From: Thraustochytrium sp. TN22
Taxonomy: Eukaryota > Sar > Bigyra > Thraustochytrida > Thraustochytriidae
NCBI GenBank assembly: GCA_013306675.1
Contig: JABLUY010000342.1
Location: 1 to 30,298, forward strand
Reading direction: 5' to 3'
Length of the DNA stretch: 30,298 nt
In this document: piece after piece, positions 1 to 8,121 of the stretch
Numbering within the stretch: position 1 is the stretch's first letter
Layout: every line of letters begins with the position of its first letter
Made by a program: the position numbers and the translations under genes
The notes under the pieces: generated by a model
Database searches by the model: none
The model's input: the letters and a program-made list of their open reading frames with translations, nothing else
Told to the model about the DNA's origin: nothing

Positions 1-100
1 CGCGGGGAGAGGCGCCGAGCAGCGCGGCGCGGAGCGCGCCGGCTCGGCCACCGGCTCGGCCCCGGCGGCGGCGGCCGCGCGCAGGGCCGGGCAGCCTGGC

Positions 101-139
101 GGCCGGGCCGGGCCGGGCCAGGCCAGGCTAGGCCAGGCC
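101..139 (+). repeat. GGCCGGGCC/GGCCAGGC repeat leader upstream of the AP2-like gene
   Basis: A short GC-only run of GGCCG and GGCCA units ends directly at the ATG at 140. It is probably 5' leader. Bases 1-100 are also very GC-rich and hold no recognisable gene; whether an upstream exon lies outside the window cannot be seen. Confidence 0.6.
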
Positions 140-1177
140 ATGCCGGGCGCCAAGAGGGCGGCGGCGGACGCGCAGGAGGCCGCGCCCCGTGCGCGCCCTG
201 GCGCGCACGGCGCGGCCGTCGCGGGCGCGGGCATGTTCCAGATGCAGACGCACGTGCAGACGCACGTGCGAGCGCCGGAGGCGGCGCAGTGGCAGCTGGC
301 CGGCGCGGACATCGCCGCGCAGCTGCAGGAGCTGCGCCAGCAGATCCTGCAGCAGCAGACGCTTGAGGTGCGCCAGCTGCAGCGGCTGCAGCAGCTGCAG
401 CAGCTGCAGCAGCTGCAGCGGCTGCACGACATGCAGCAGGCGCAGCAGCTGCCGATCTTTCAAAACGCCGTTGCCGTGGCTGCCGAGGAGCCGCCGACGC
501 AGGAGCAGGCGCGGGCGGCAAGGGCGACGGCGGAAACGACAGCGACACGAGCAACGTCCCAGCCGCTCTCGTTTTTGACGCACGCGCCCTCGCAAGCGCC
601 CCCGTCTCCATCGTCAGAGGCGTCCAGCGGGAACGGCGCACATAGCTCCGCCCGCACCTCGCGCCTCGAGTCGGTGGGCGAGAACGAGGACGCGGGTCGC
701 TTGAGCGATGCTGGGGACGAGCGCGGCTTCCACGGCGTCCTCTACGATGCCGTGGACCAGGTCTTCCGGGCCAGCATTTGGTGCCATGGTCGTTGCTTCC
801 ACCTCGGCTCATTCTCCTCGCAGTTGCGGGCCGCACTGGCGCACGACATCCAGGCTGAGGCCCTCTTTGGTCGCGACTTCCCGGACTTCAACATTCCCAG
901 CGAGGAGGATCGCGCGCGCCTCTGGTATGCCTTTTCCGGTGCCGCCGGCACTGACCAGGTCCCAATGAGCGCCGAGGAAGCCGTCAACATTCTCGCCATC
1001 AAGCGAGACCCGCCGCGGCCGCGCTTCTGGTCTCGTCATTCTGCCGTGCGTGGGCCCTCAACATCAGACAGCGAGCCCTCGTCAACTTCCTCTTCTTCGT
1101 CGTCTTCTTCTTCTTCAGCAGGGTCAGGACCGTCCGCGTCAGTGGCAGGCTCTTCAGGTAGACATGACCGGCAGTGA
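140..1177 (+). CDS. AP2/ERF-like DNA-binding domain protein, Gln/Leu-rich
   Basis: A 345-residue protein, probably a sequence-specific DNA-binding transcription regulator in the nucleus. Residues about 196-253 match the AP2/ERF fold: an opening FHGV where plants have YRGV, then RASIWCHGRCFHLGSF (the RA.I...G....LG.F strand pattern), then an amphipathic helix with AALAHDIQAEALFG and a closing FNIP, close to the plant AA.A.D..A..LFG...NFP signature. There is one AP2 copy only. Residues 58-105 are rich in Gln and Leu with QLQ repeats encoded by CAGCTG units, and may be an activation or oligomerisation segment. A Ser run lies near the C-terminus (about residues 312-330). The start is the first in-frame ATG, with G at -3. 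The gene converges on the TTL-like gene, leaving 124 bp between stops. The targets are unknown. AP2-like domains also occur in homing endonucleases, but no nuclease domain is present here. Confidence 0.75.
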   Translation: MPGAKRAAADAQEAAPRARPGAHGAAVAGAGMFQMQTHVQTHVRAPEAAQWQLAGADIAAQLQELRQQILQQQTLEVRQLQRLQQLQQLQQLQRLHDMQQAQQLPIFQNAVAVAAEEPPTQEQARAARATAETTATRATSQPLSFLTHAPSQAPPSPSSEASSGNGAHSSARTSRLESVGENEDAGRLSDAGDERGFHGVLYDAVDQVFRASIWCHGRCFHLGSFSSQLRAALAHDIQAEALFGRDFPDFNIPSEEDRARLWYAFSGAAGTDQVPMSAEEAVNILAIKRDPPRPRFWSRHSAVRGPSTSDSEPSSTSSSSSSSSSSAGSGPSASVAGSSGRHDRQ

Positions 1178-1270
1178 TGGATCAATGTAATTTTTCTCTC
1201 GCGCACCACATTTTTCTCTCTACTTGCGACAGACAGAGTCTAAGAGAATCCCATTACACACCGACTCATT

Positions 1271-1280
1271 CTAGCTAGCT
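1271..1280. promoter_or_regulatory. CTAGCTAGCT palindromic element
   Basis: One of at least five intergenic runs of the CTAG/GCTA unit. Others are at 7991-8002, 15117-15124, 18567-18593 and 27748-27756. This one lies between the convergent AP2-like and TTL-A stops. Function is unknown. Confidence 0.35.
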
Positions 1281-1301
1281 ATTGCTCGTACGGGCCCCAA
1301 A

Positions 1302-3578
1302 TCAGGCTCTCTTGGACTCCGCATGCGCCCCTCCCAACAAGTGCACGAGCGCGCGGTGGAGCGCGAGTCGGGATGCATCACTACCGAGGTGCACCAAAAG
1401 GTCGTGGTGGTAGTCAGCAAAAGGCCGACTTGGGTAGAGGGGCGTCCAGCCGCCCCGCTTCTTGGCCTCGCGCTGGTACGCGAGTAGGTACTGCCAGTCG
1501 GACGGGCCGAGCGCCTGGAGCGTGGCCATGTCGAGGCCGCGGAGGCGCGCGAGCAGGTCGTCAGCAACGCTGTCTGCGTCGCTGCCAAAAATGAGGCCCA
1601 CCATGTCATTCACCATGCGAAGCTTGGTCTGGCTGTAGTGGTCGGCCGTATCCTTGGACAGCTGCATGCTGGGCTGCGCATTGACCTCGATGACGCGAGA
1701 GCGCAGCGCACTATCCACGATGAGGTCGACGCCGAGAAGCTGGAAGCAGTTCGGGCACAGCGGCTGGCTGTTGTCCGCAAACCAACGGTGCCAGCTCGGC
1801 TCGGCACCCACAAAGACCGTCGAGAGCGCGCGGCTGATGTCCGCGAAGAGGGCTGGGGCGTTCAGACCAGAGGCCTCCAGGTGCGCGCGCAAGTCGCTCA
1901 GTGACCACGTGATGCTCGTCACGTTATGGTTCGCATACCGCTTGTTCACGTGCGTGTTGGTGAGCACCTGATTCCGGTGGCGAGCCACCGACTCGTACTC
2001 GCCCGCCGCAAATCGCACGATGCCGCGCGAATACACATAGGCGCGCATCGGCACGGCCGAGGTGACCAGCACAAAGGCCCGCACGTCCCACTTGTGGCGC
2101 TCCACGAGCAACGGGTCGCTCAAGTACGGCTGCACGACACGCGGCGAGCTGCGCAAGCGCGCCAGCTCGCGCGCGTCCAGCACGTGCACGCCGTAACCGC
2201 CCGACATGGAGAGCGGCTTGGCGATGAAGACCTCGTCCGCGGCAGCCGCGGCGCGCTCGCGCAGTGCATCCCACTCCTCGGGCAGCACCCAGCACTCAAA
2301 GACCGCCGCTGCGTAACGCGCGTCCCCGCCCAGGGCCGCCCTTGTCGTGCGGCAGAAGCTATCCTTGCTCCACAGGACATCCTTGAGCCCCGGCAGCCGG
2401 TTGATGCGCTGGTACGGCTTGATGTAGAGCGGCCAGTTCATGTAAAGGCACTGCTCGTGCGGCGCGATGCAAAGCAGCGTGGCGTGCCGGTCGTCAGCCA
2501 GCGCCTTATTGGTCAGTGGCCCGCCGCTGCCTTTGCGGTCTACAGGCCACCCTGCAAGCCGGAAGCCCTCCATGTACCACTCCTGGTCCCTTTGTAGCAG
2601 CTTGCTCGCGCCCCACAGCAGGACTGACCGCACGCTGTCCGCTTGTGCCCAGTACGCGTGCTGCGACTCCACGTCGCGCACGCGCTGCACGAGTCCGCTG
2701 CGCTCCCACGCGGCCTCCCGTGCGGCCTCGGCTTCGGCGCGCCGCTTCCGCTCGACGGCCGCCCGCGCGGCGCGCTCGCGCTGCAAGCGCTCCTGTCTCG
2801 CAAGCTCAGCGCGCTCGCGCTCGCGATCGCGATCGCGCTGCTCGGCGAGCTGCTGCTCCAGCGAGGCCGGCATTTCGGTCGCCGGCCCGACCCCGTACGC
2901 ATCCTCGTCCTGCGCCGACTCGTACTGCCCGGCCGCTGCCAGTCTTGGCGACGACGACGTCGACAGCGATGATGACGATGACGATGACGACGACGACGAC
3001 GATGACGATGACGATAATGACGAGAACGACGACAACGACAATGCGCCCTGACGCCCGAGAGCGTTGCGGCTGCGCTCGGGCTTGCCCACGAGCGCGAGCG
3101 GCTCGACCTCCAGGTCCAGCTCCTCCGCGAGCAGCCTGAGCCGCTCGCCGGCCACGCTTCCGCGGGCCTGGCTGCCTATCCTGTCGCTGCCGCCGAGGCG
3201 GCGGTCGCCTGCGGCCTCGGCCCCCGCGTGGGCGCGGCCGCGCGCCTCCTCGCGCAGGGCGTCGCCGGTGCTGGTGGCGAGCGCCGCCAGGTTCCAGGCG
3301 GCCAAGAGCAGGGCTCCCACGGCCAGCAGCGCCAGGTCCGCGCGCAGCCAGCGGCGCTGCGCCTTGGCGCCCGGCCCGCGCGGCGACGCCATGCCGCCGC
3401 CCGCGCGCCCGCACGGCTCGCCCGCGCGCCACGACCCGCTCTGCGCCGCGCCCGAGGTCCTCGCGCGCGCGCCATCTCGTGCGGCCCCCGGACCGAGCAG
3501 GGGCGCGCGTGTGTCCATGGCGCCCATCGGTGCCATGGACTCCTCCTGCGAGGCCGACTCAGGCTGCGCGCGCTCCAT
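1302..3578 (-). CDS. Membrane-anchored tubulin-tyrosine-ligase-like (TTL) ATP-grasp ligase, copy A
   Basis: A 758-residue protein. Residues 1-76 are polar with an Arg-rich end, 77-101 form one hydrophobic segment (LALLAVGALLLAAWNLAALA), 181-210 are a poly-Ser tract, 240-293 a charged Arg/Glu coiled coil, and 330-668 the TTL ATP-grasp domain. Visible motifs are IKPYQRINRLPG, the nucleotide-binding FIAKPLSMSGGYG (K454), VVQPYLSDP, KWDVRAF (K496, D498, R500), TNTHVNK and the metal-binding RVIEVNAQPS (E631, N633). TTL proteins ligate an amino acid to a protein carboxylate using ATP. The acceptor and added amino acid cannot be read here. The reading frame stays open 182 codons further upstream, but only from a TTG; ATG 3578 is the first in-frame ATG, in a GCCATGG context. 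A single N-terminal hydrophobic segment suggests a type II membrane protein, so tubulin may not be the substrate. It is paralogous to the gene at 8122-9819. Confidence 0.85.
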   Translation of the reverse strand: MERAQPESASQEESMAPMGAMDTRAPLLGPGAARDGARARTSGAAQSGSWRAGEPCGRAGGGMASPRGPGAKAQRRWLRADLALLAVGALLLAAWNLAALATSTGDALREEARGRAHAGAEAAGDRRLGGSDRIGSQARGSVAGERLRLLAEELDLEVEPLALVGKPERSRNALGRQGALSLSSFSSLSSSSSSSSSSSSSSSSLSTSSSPRLAAAGQYESAQDEDAYGVGPATEMPASLEQQLAEQRDRDRERERAELARQERLQRERAARAAVERKRRAEAEAAREAAWERSGLVQRVRDVESQHAYWAQADSVRSVLLWGASKLLQRDQEWYMEGFRLAGWPVDRKGSGGPLTNKALADDRHATLLCIAPHEQCLYMNWPLYIKPYQRINRLPGLKDVLWSKDSFCRTTRAALGGDARYAAAVFECWVLPEEWDALRERAAAAADEVFIAKPLSMSGGYGVHVLDARELARLRSSPRVVQPYLSDPLLVERHKWDVRAFVLVTSAVPMRAYVYSRGIVRFAAGEYESVARHRNQVLTNTHVNKRYANHNVTSITWSLSDLRAHLEASGLNAPALFADISRALSTVFVGAEPSWHRWFADNSQPLCPNCFQLLGVDLIVDSALRSRVIEVNAQPSMQLSKDTADHYSQTKLRMVNDMVGLIFGSDADSVADDLLARLRGLDMATLQALGPSDWQYLLAYQREAKKRGGWTPLYPSRPFADYHHDLLVHLGSDASRLALHRALVHLLGGAHAESKRA

Positions 3579-4082
3579 GGCGCCGCGTGGCGTGGCGTCC
3601 GTCGCGTCGCGTCGCACGGCGGCCTGCCGCTCAGCGGCGCGCCCTTCTGCAGCCTCGCCTCGCTCGGGCGTGGCTGGGCACGGCTTGGAGTGGAGTCGAG
3701 TCAGTGGTCGCGGCTTGGACTCGATTTGGGGATAAAGGATCTCCAGGCCAGCGACGTCGGCCAGGCCGCCTCTGCTCGCCGACCTCGGCGAGACGCGAGG
3801 CGAGGCCTCCGCCACGGCGACGCGAGCTCCGGCCTGCGCGAGAGCGACGCTGCGTGCTGCTGCAACGCGCAGGCGAGGCGGCGAGAATTCGGAGAGCACC
3901 GAATGGATGACGTGCTCGGTTGCCCGGTGAACCGCGCAACGTGGCGCCCCGTGCCTCTTTCGCAGGGCGCGCGGGGGCGCGAGCCACTTGCAGTTCTGCG
4001 GCAACTTGTGCCGCTGCACCCCGTCAAGCGCCTGGGTGCAAGCAGGGCGAGGCGAGCCTGGCGAGGCAAAGGTGATTTGGTT

Positions 4083-4121
4083 GCGATGCGATGCGATGCG
4101 CGATGCGATGCGGTGCGATGC
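4083..4121. repeat. Short (GCGAT)n tandem tract
   Basis: Imperfect copies of a five-base GCGAT unit, broken by GCGC and GGTGC variants. On the minus strand it lies about 500 bases upstream of the TTL-A ATG and would read as SHRIA-type repeats, unlike real protein. This supports leaving the upstream extension out of the TTL gene. Confidence 0.75.
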
Positions 4122-4388
4122 CAAGGAGAACTACGCTTACTACCGAGCCGAGTAGCAGTCTCTACCAGCAAGTGTCCACACCTCGAGTCAAGTGGACGCT
4201 GTAGCGGCCAAAGCTGTGAGCTGTTCCGGATGACACTGGCAGTCGATCGGACCCGTGTCACTGCCCAGCGATCGCCGCGCTTGGTTGGTTGGAACTTGGA
4301 CGAGCCCGCGGCCGCGATCGGCTCGACTTGGAGCTGGAATGCGGCTAGCCACTGGTTGCAGTGACGCCGCGCGTCGGCCAGCCATCAT

Positions 4389-4500
4389 GCCAGCAGCCGC
4401 CGGGCCGAGCGTGCTAGTCACCAGCTTGGTCAAGCCGACAGACGCCGGCCTGCCAGCAGCCTCCCGGCCGGGCCGAGTGTAGTTGGTCAAGCCGACAGAC
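4389..4500. repeat. Imperfect tandem duplication, 57-bp spacing
   Basis: The 18-base element TTGGTCAAGCCGACAGAC occurs identically at 4426-4443 and 4483-4500. Each copy is preceded by a CGGGCCGAG-type segment, and the second copy lacks about 10 bases of the first. This is a local duplication in non-coding DNA upstream of TTL-A. Confidence 0.7.
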
Positions 4501-4606
4501 CGTCTGAGTCACGCCGGCCTGCCTGCCATTGCTCCGGCGCCGCGGAACGAAACTCCACAGTCAAGGTGCCTGTGGGTGCTCGAGGAGGGCAGCCCTGGGT
4601 TAATGA

Positions 4607-4627
4607 CAGAGAAAGAGAGAGAGAGAG
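4607..4627. repeat. GA-rich microsatellite
   Basis: A purine tract of GA dinucleotides. Read on the minus strand it is a CT tract about 160 bases past the stop of the JmjC-like gene, so it may lie in or just beyond that 3' end. Confidence 0.7.
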
Positions 4628-4785
4628 CGCGTAATGGATGGTAGAGATACGATGACGCCGGACGGCGCGCGCGACCTGCGCAAGGACAAGACAGTGAATT
4701 CTCTCCAACTAGTTATCACACGCGGGATGCGAAGCCTGTCGCAACGCACTGGCAGGCAAGCCTTCTTCTTGAAAGAATTTCTTCT

Positions 4786-7089
4786 TCACATGTTCAAGTC
4801 GTTGGGTGGGATGGAGAGCCATGAGTCGCGCGGCTTGGGCGGGCGGCGGGCGTCCTTGGCAATCTGCTCGGGCGTCTTGAGCCAAAAGTTGAGCATGAGC
4901 GATGCGTCGCGATTGTAGACGGCGTGCCACCAGCCGTACGGGTTGTAGAGCATCTCGCCCTCGCGCAAGAGCACGGGCACGGCAGAGCAGAGCGCCCAGC
5001 GAAAGTCCGGGTAGGTGGACGCGACGCCTGCAAAGTCCTTCGGGTCTGCGACGTCCGACCAGAGGATGGAGCCCACCCGCGCGGGCCGTGGGTACATGAG
5101 GCCGCTGGCGGCGGGCGGGAAGAGCTGCCACTCTTTGGCGCCGAGCAGCTGATAGGCGAGGTTGCCCAAGTTGTCGTGGTCGACGTGGAGCGGGCTCAGA
5201 CTGTCCCTGGGGCCCAGCCACATGGCTGGCAGCTGTAGGCCGTCGCGTGGAACCCAGGGAGGGTAGCGAAAGCCGAAGGCCGCCATGGCCTCCGGCGGCA
5301 GCTTGTTGTTGCCCGCGTAGACCGGGAGCGTGTCCTGGCCCGTGCCGCCGTCGGACGCCTCCGGCGTCGGCACGATGCCGGTCGCCTTCAAGTAGGAGGC
5401 AAGCGACTCCTGCGCAAAGGTGCGCGCCGAGGAGCTCGTGTAGTTGCTGCGCACGCGCAGCGGGACGTCGCCATGGTCCCGCAGGAGGGAGGCCCAGGAC
5501 CCACTCCAGATACGCTCGGCCGGCGCCAGGTCGATGAGCTGCGGCACGGACTGCGCGTGCAGGTAGCGCGAGACGAGCTCCGGCGTGAGGCGCTCCGACG
5601 CGACGCGCCCCGGCACCGGCGTGCAGGCTGAGCAGGCGCCGCGCGCCCCGCACAGGTGCGCGCCGCCGCGCCGCTGCGCAGCACCGGCCATGATGGCATC
5701 CCGGAACACGTAATTGAGCACAGCGGTCCCGGCGAAGGCTTGCGTGCGCTTGGCGACGTCCTGACCGCGTGGCGTCGCCAGGCCCGCCGCGAAGATGTCG
5801 AGGACCGCGACGTGCCGAACACGCGCCGGCGGCCGCAGCACGGAGCCGCGACTATGCAGCGCCTCAAGCGCCTCGAGCGCGCCGGCCGCCGCCACACCTC
5901 CCCGCAGCATGTATACCGAGGTGAACTTGTGATCGTTGAGCATCTTGGTGACGCGCGTCATGGCGGTCCGCGAGTCGCCCACCACGAAGATGGGCGTGTC
6001 CGGGTGCAGGTTGGGCAGCCACCCCGCCGCAGCACGCCGCGCGCCGAGGTGCAGCGCCGGAACTGGCACTCCTTCGTCGGCCTGCGTGTTGAGCACCATC
6101 ACGGAGCCGCCACCGAAGAGCTCCTGGATGCTCGCGGCCGGTACCTCCTGCGAGGCGCGCATGCGCAGCTTGGTCGGCTGCCAGGTGATGTCCCGGCGCA
6201 CGAGCGCGGGCGCGTCCGCGGCAAGGTGGAGGCCGCTCACGGCGTTCAAGATCGCCTCATTGGCTTGCATGGCGGCCTCGCCCGCAGTGCCAGCGACATA
6301 CGGTGCCATGGCCCACAGGATGTCCACGGACCGCGCCTCGACATCCGCCACGAGCCGCAGCAGCAACCTTGCCGTCTCCTCTGAGCCGTGCGGCGTTTGC
6401 AGCACGTTGAAGACCACCGTGGCATGCGTGGGGCGCTCGTCCTGGTCTGCGTTGCGGAATGCCGCCGCGATGCGCTGCGCGAGCCGTTGCTCATCGACAA
6501 GCGTCTCGGGGGCCTGATCTGCGCGCAAGTGCGCCACGGAGACCCCAGCGAGGACTTTTTGGTCCAGGAGCGCCTCGAGGCGGAATGTCCTGTCGTCGGG
6601 CCCGACGCCAAGGTCCACAAGGACCATGGCGCGTCGCTCATCTGGCAGCGCCCTCGCCAATCGTGCCCATGAGGCCGCGTCCGAAGCGTGGTACAGCCAG
6701 CACGGGCTCGGGTGGAAGACGTCCAGATCGTCCCATTGGCCGCCGCCCAAGGTCATGGACGAGCCCTGCGCCATCTTGAAGCCACAATGCCGCAGCGGCG
6801 TGCACTGCGTCCCGATCAAGTCGCGGAACTCCTGCGGCGTGCTGAAGTCCTCGCTGCCATCCAGGCCATACTCGAGCAGAACACGTTCGCGCGGCGTGGA
6901 GCCCGTGTCCTCGGCGCGCTTCAGGAGCACCGTCAGCTCAACCTGGACCTCCTCGTACCGCACCGAACTCGACTCAAGGCCGACTTCGATGCCCGTCAAC
7001 AACGTCAGCACCAGCACGCCAGCGACACTCAGCCCCAGCGCCCCGCCCGTCGCCCAGCCTGGGCGCCGCTTCTTCTTGCCCTGCGCCAT
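4786..7089 (-). CDS. Membrane-anchored rhodanese-like plus JmjC/cupin_8 Fe(II)/2-oxoglutarate oxygenase
   Basis: A 767-residue protein. A Lys/Arg patch (KKKRR, residues 5-9) precedes one hydrophobic segment at about 16-38, as in a type II signal anchor. Residues about 319-412 resemble a rhodanese fold (PIFVVGDSRTAMTRVTKML, then FTSVYMLRGGV), but the loop that should carry the catalytic Cys reads VVGDSRTAM, so sulfurtransferase activity is unlikely. A C-x5-C-x2-C cluster lies near 480-489. Residues about 500-755 form the cupin_8/JmjC domain: SPLHVDHDN gives the H635-x-D637 iron ligands, GAKEWQLFPP offers K652 for 2-oxoglutarate, and YGWWHAV gives the distal H722. The family hydroxylates proteins or demethylates them; the substrate is unknown. 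GTG 7107 would extend the frame, but ATG 7089 is the first ATG (C at -3, G at +4). It is divergent from TTL-B and upstream of TTL-A. Confidence 0.82.
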   Translation of the reverse strand: MAQGKKKRRPGWATGGALGLSVAGVLVLTLLTGIEVGLESSSVRYEEVQVELTVLLKRAEDTGSTPRERVLLEYGLDGSEDFSTPQEFRDLIGTQCTPLRHCGFKMAQGSSMTLGGGQWDDLDVFHPSPCWLYHASDAASWARLARALPDERRAMVLVDLGVGPDDRTFRLEALLDQKVLAGVSVAHLRADQAPETLVDEQRLAQRIAAAFRNADQDERPTHATVVFNVLQTPHGSEETARLLLRLVADVEARSVDILWAMAPYVAGTAGEAAMQANEAILNAVSGLHLAADAPALVRRDITWQPTKLRMRASQEVPAASIQELFGGGSVMVLNTQADEGVPVPALHLGARRAAAGWLPNLHPDTPIFVVGDSRTAMTRVTKMLNDHKFTSVYMLRGGVAAAGALEALEALHSRGSVLRPPARVRHVAVLDIFAAGLATPRGQDVAKRTQAFAGTAVLNYVFRDAIMAGAAQRRGGAHLCGARGACSACTPVPGRVASERLTPELVSRYLHAQSVPQLIDLAPAERIWSGSWASLLRDHGDVPLRVRSNYTSSSARTFAQESLASYLKATGIVPTPEASDGGTGQDTLPVYAGNNKLPPEAMAAFGFRYPPWVPRDGLQLPAMWLGPRDSLSPLHVDHDNLGNLAYQLLGAKEWQLFPPAASGLMYPRPARVGSILWSDVADPKDFAGVASTYPDFRWALCSAVPVLLREGEMLYNPYGWWHAVYNRDASLMLNFWLKTPEQIAKDARRPPKPRDSWLSIPPNDLNM

Positions 7090-8121
7090 GAGGGCAGGCG
7101 CGTCCACGCCGGACAGCTCGGCTCCACCACGAGCGAGCGCGAGAGCAGCAGCAGCAGGCGCCCAGGGCGACGCAGTGGGGGACGTCGAGCAAGCGGAGAG
7201 CAGCGACGCCGAGGAGCGCGCCTTCTCGTGCTGATCGTACTGCTGCGCTACGCTACGCGTCGTGGCCGCCCTCGCCGAGTCGCCGTCGCGGCCGTCGCGC
7301 AGGCTCTACCAAAGCTAAGACTGAGATGTCACTCCGCCGGGCGCAGCAACATGCGCAGTGCCCCCTTGCAAAGCCGACGCGCCCCACACTGCTGCTTCGC
7401 GCGGTCAAGGTTCATGCGTCACTTCGAATGCGCATCCATTTGGTGAATAAGTGAGCTTCCTGTGACTGACTGTCTGACGTACCGCAGCTGAGCGTGCGGC
7501 TTGCGGCTTGTTTGCGACGCATTGCATTCCCGGCGGTCGCGTTGATTGAACGGGGGAGCAGCACGCGAATTTGCCTCATCCACACGGTTGCAGTGCGGTT
7601 GGTGTTGGTGGCACGCGCATCACGCCCCAATCACTGGAACAGCATCAGCTCTGGCAGCCTGGCCATCAGCCGCTGATCAGCGAGAGCAGCAGCCAGGGCC
7701 GTGCGCGATCCGCCGCTCCTCGAGTTTACGCTCCATCCAAGTCTACTGCATGGAAGAGAATTGAGCGACGCTTGTGCTGGCTGCCACCTTGGGCAGCCCT
7801 GTCTACTTTCGAGCAGACTCAAGAGCTCGCTTCGGCGAGTCGCGCGCGCCACAGTGCGTTGCAGCGGAGCGCTTCCGATTTCTTCCACCACGGCCACAGT
7901 TTCAGAACGGAGACGAGCGGACCGCGTGCTGGGCTGCGGAGCGGGCGCAGCGAGCGATCAAGCATTGATCGGGCCAGTCCACTCAGACGGCTAGCTAGCT
8001 AGCCAGTGAGCCGATCGCCCCCGGCCCAGCTGAGCTGGCAGGCGCGCGAGAGGTGGTCGGCGATTCGGCATCCAGATTCCAGACCCACTGCACTGGCCTG
8101 CTGGCAGCGGTGGAAGCCAAC
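7090..8121. promoter_or_regulatory. Divergent spacer between the JmjC-like gene and TTL-B (putative shared promoter)
   Basis: About 1.03 kb between two divergent ATGs. A CCAAT pentamer lies at about 7625 and a CTAGCTAGCTAG palindromic run at 7991-8002, about 120 bases before the TTL-B start. Short frames on both strands have no recognisable domain. A shared promoter is inferred from geometry only. Confidence 0.45.

Larger units (their letters stand above)
3579..4785. other. Spacer between the JmjC-like stop and the TTL-A start; repeats, no gene
   Basis: About 1.2 kb between two minus-strand genes. It should contain the 3' end of the JmjC-like transcript and the promoter and leader of TTL-A. 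It holds a TGCGA-unit tract, a duplicated 18-bp element and a GA tract, listed separately. Small frames here are Arg/Ala/Pro-rich and look like chance frames in GC-rich DNA. No RNA gene is seen. Confidence 0.55.

Noticed and set aside
7090-7107. Upstream GTG or TTG starts for the JmjC-like, TTL-B, LEU1, TIR, GH31 and FATP-type genes
   Set aside because: These are nuclear eukaryotic genes; in each case the first in-frame ATG keeps the whole domain content, and the added upstream residues are low complexity.
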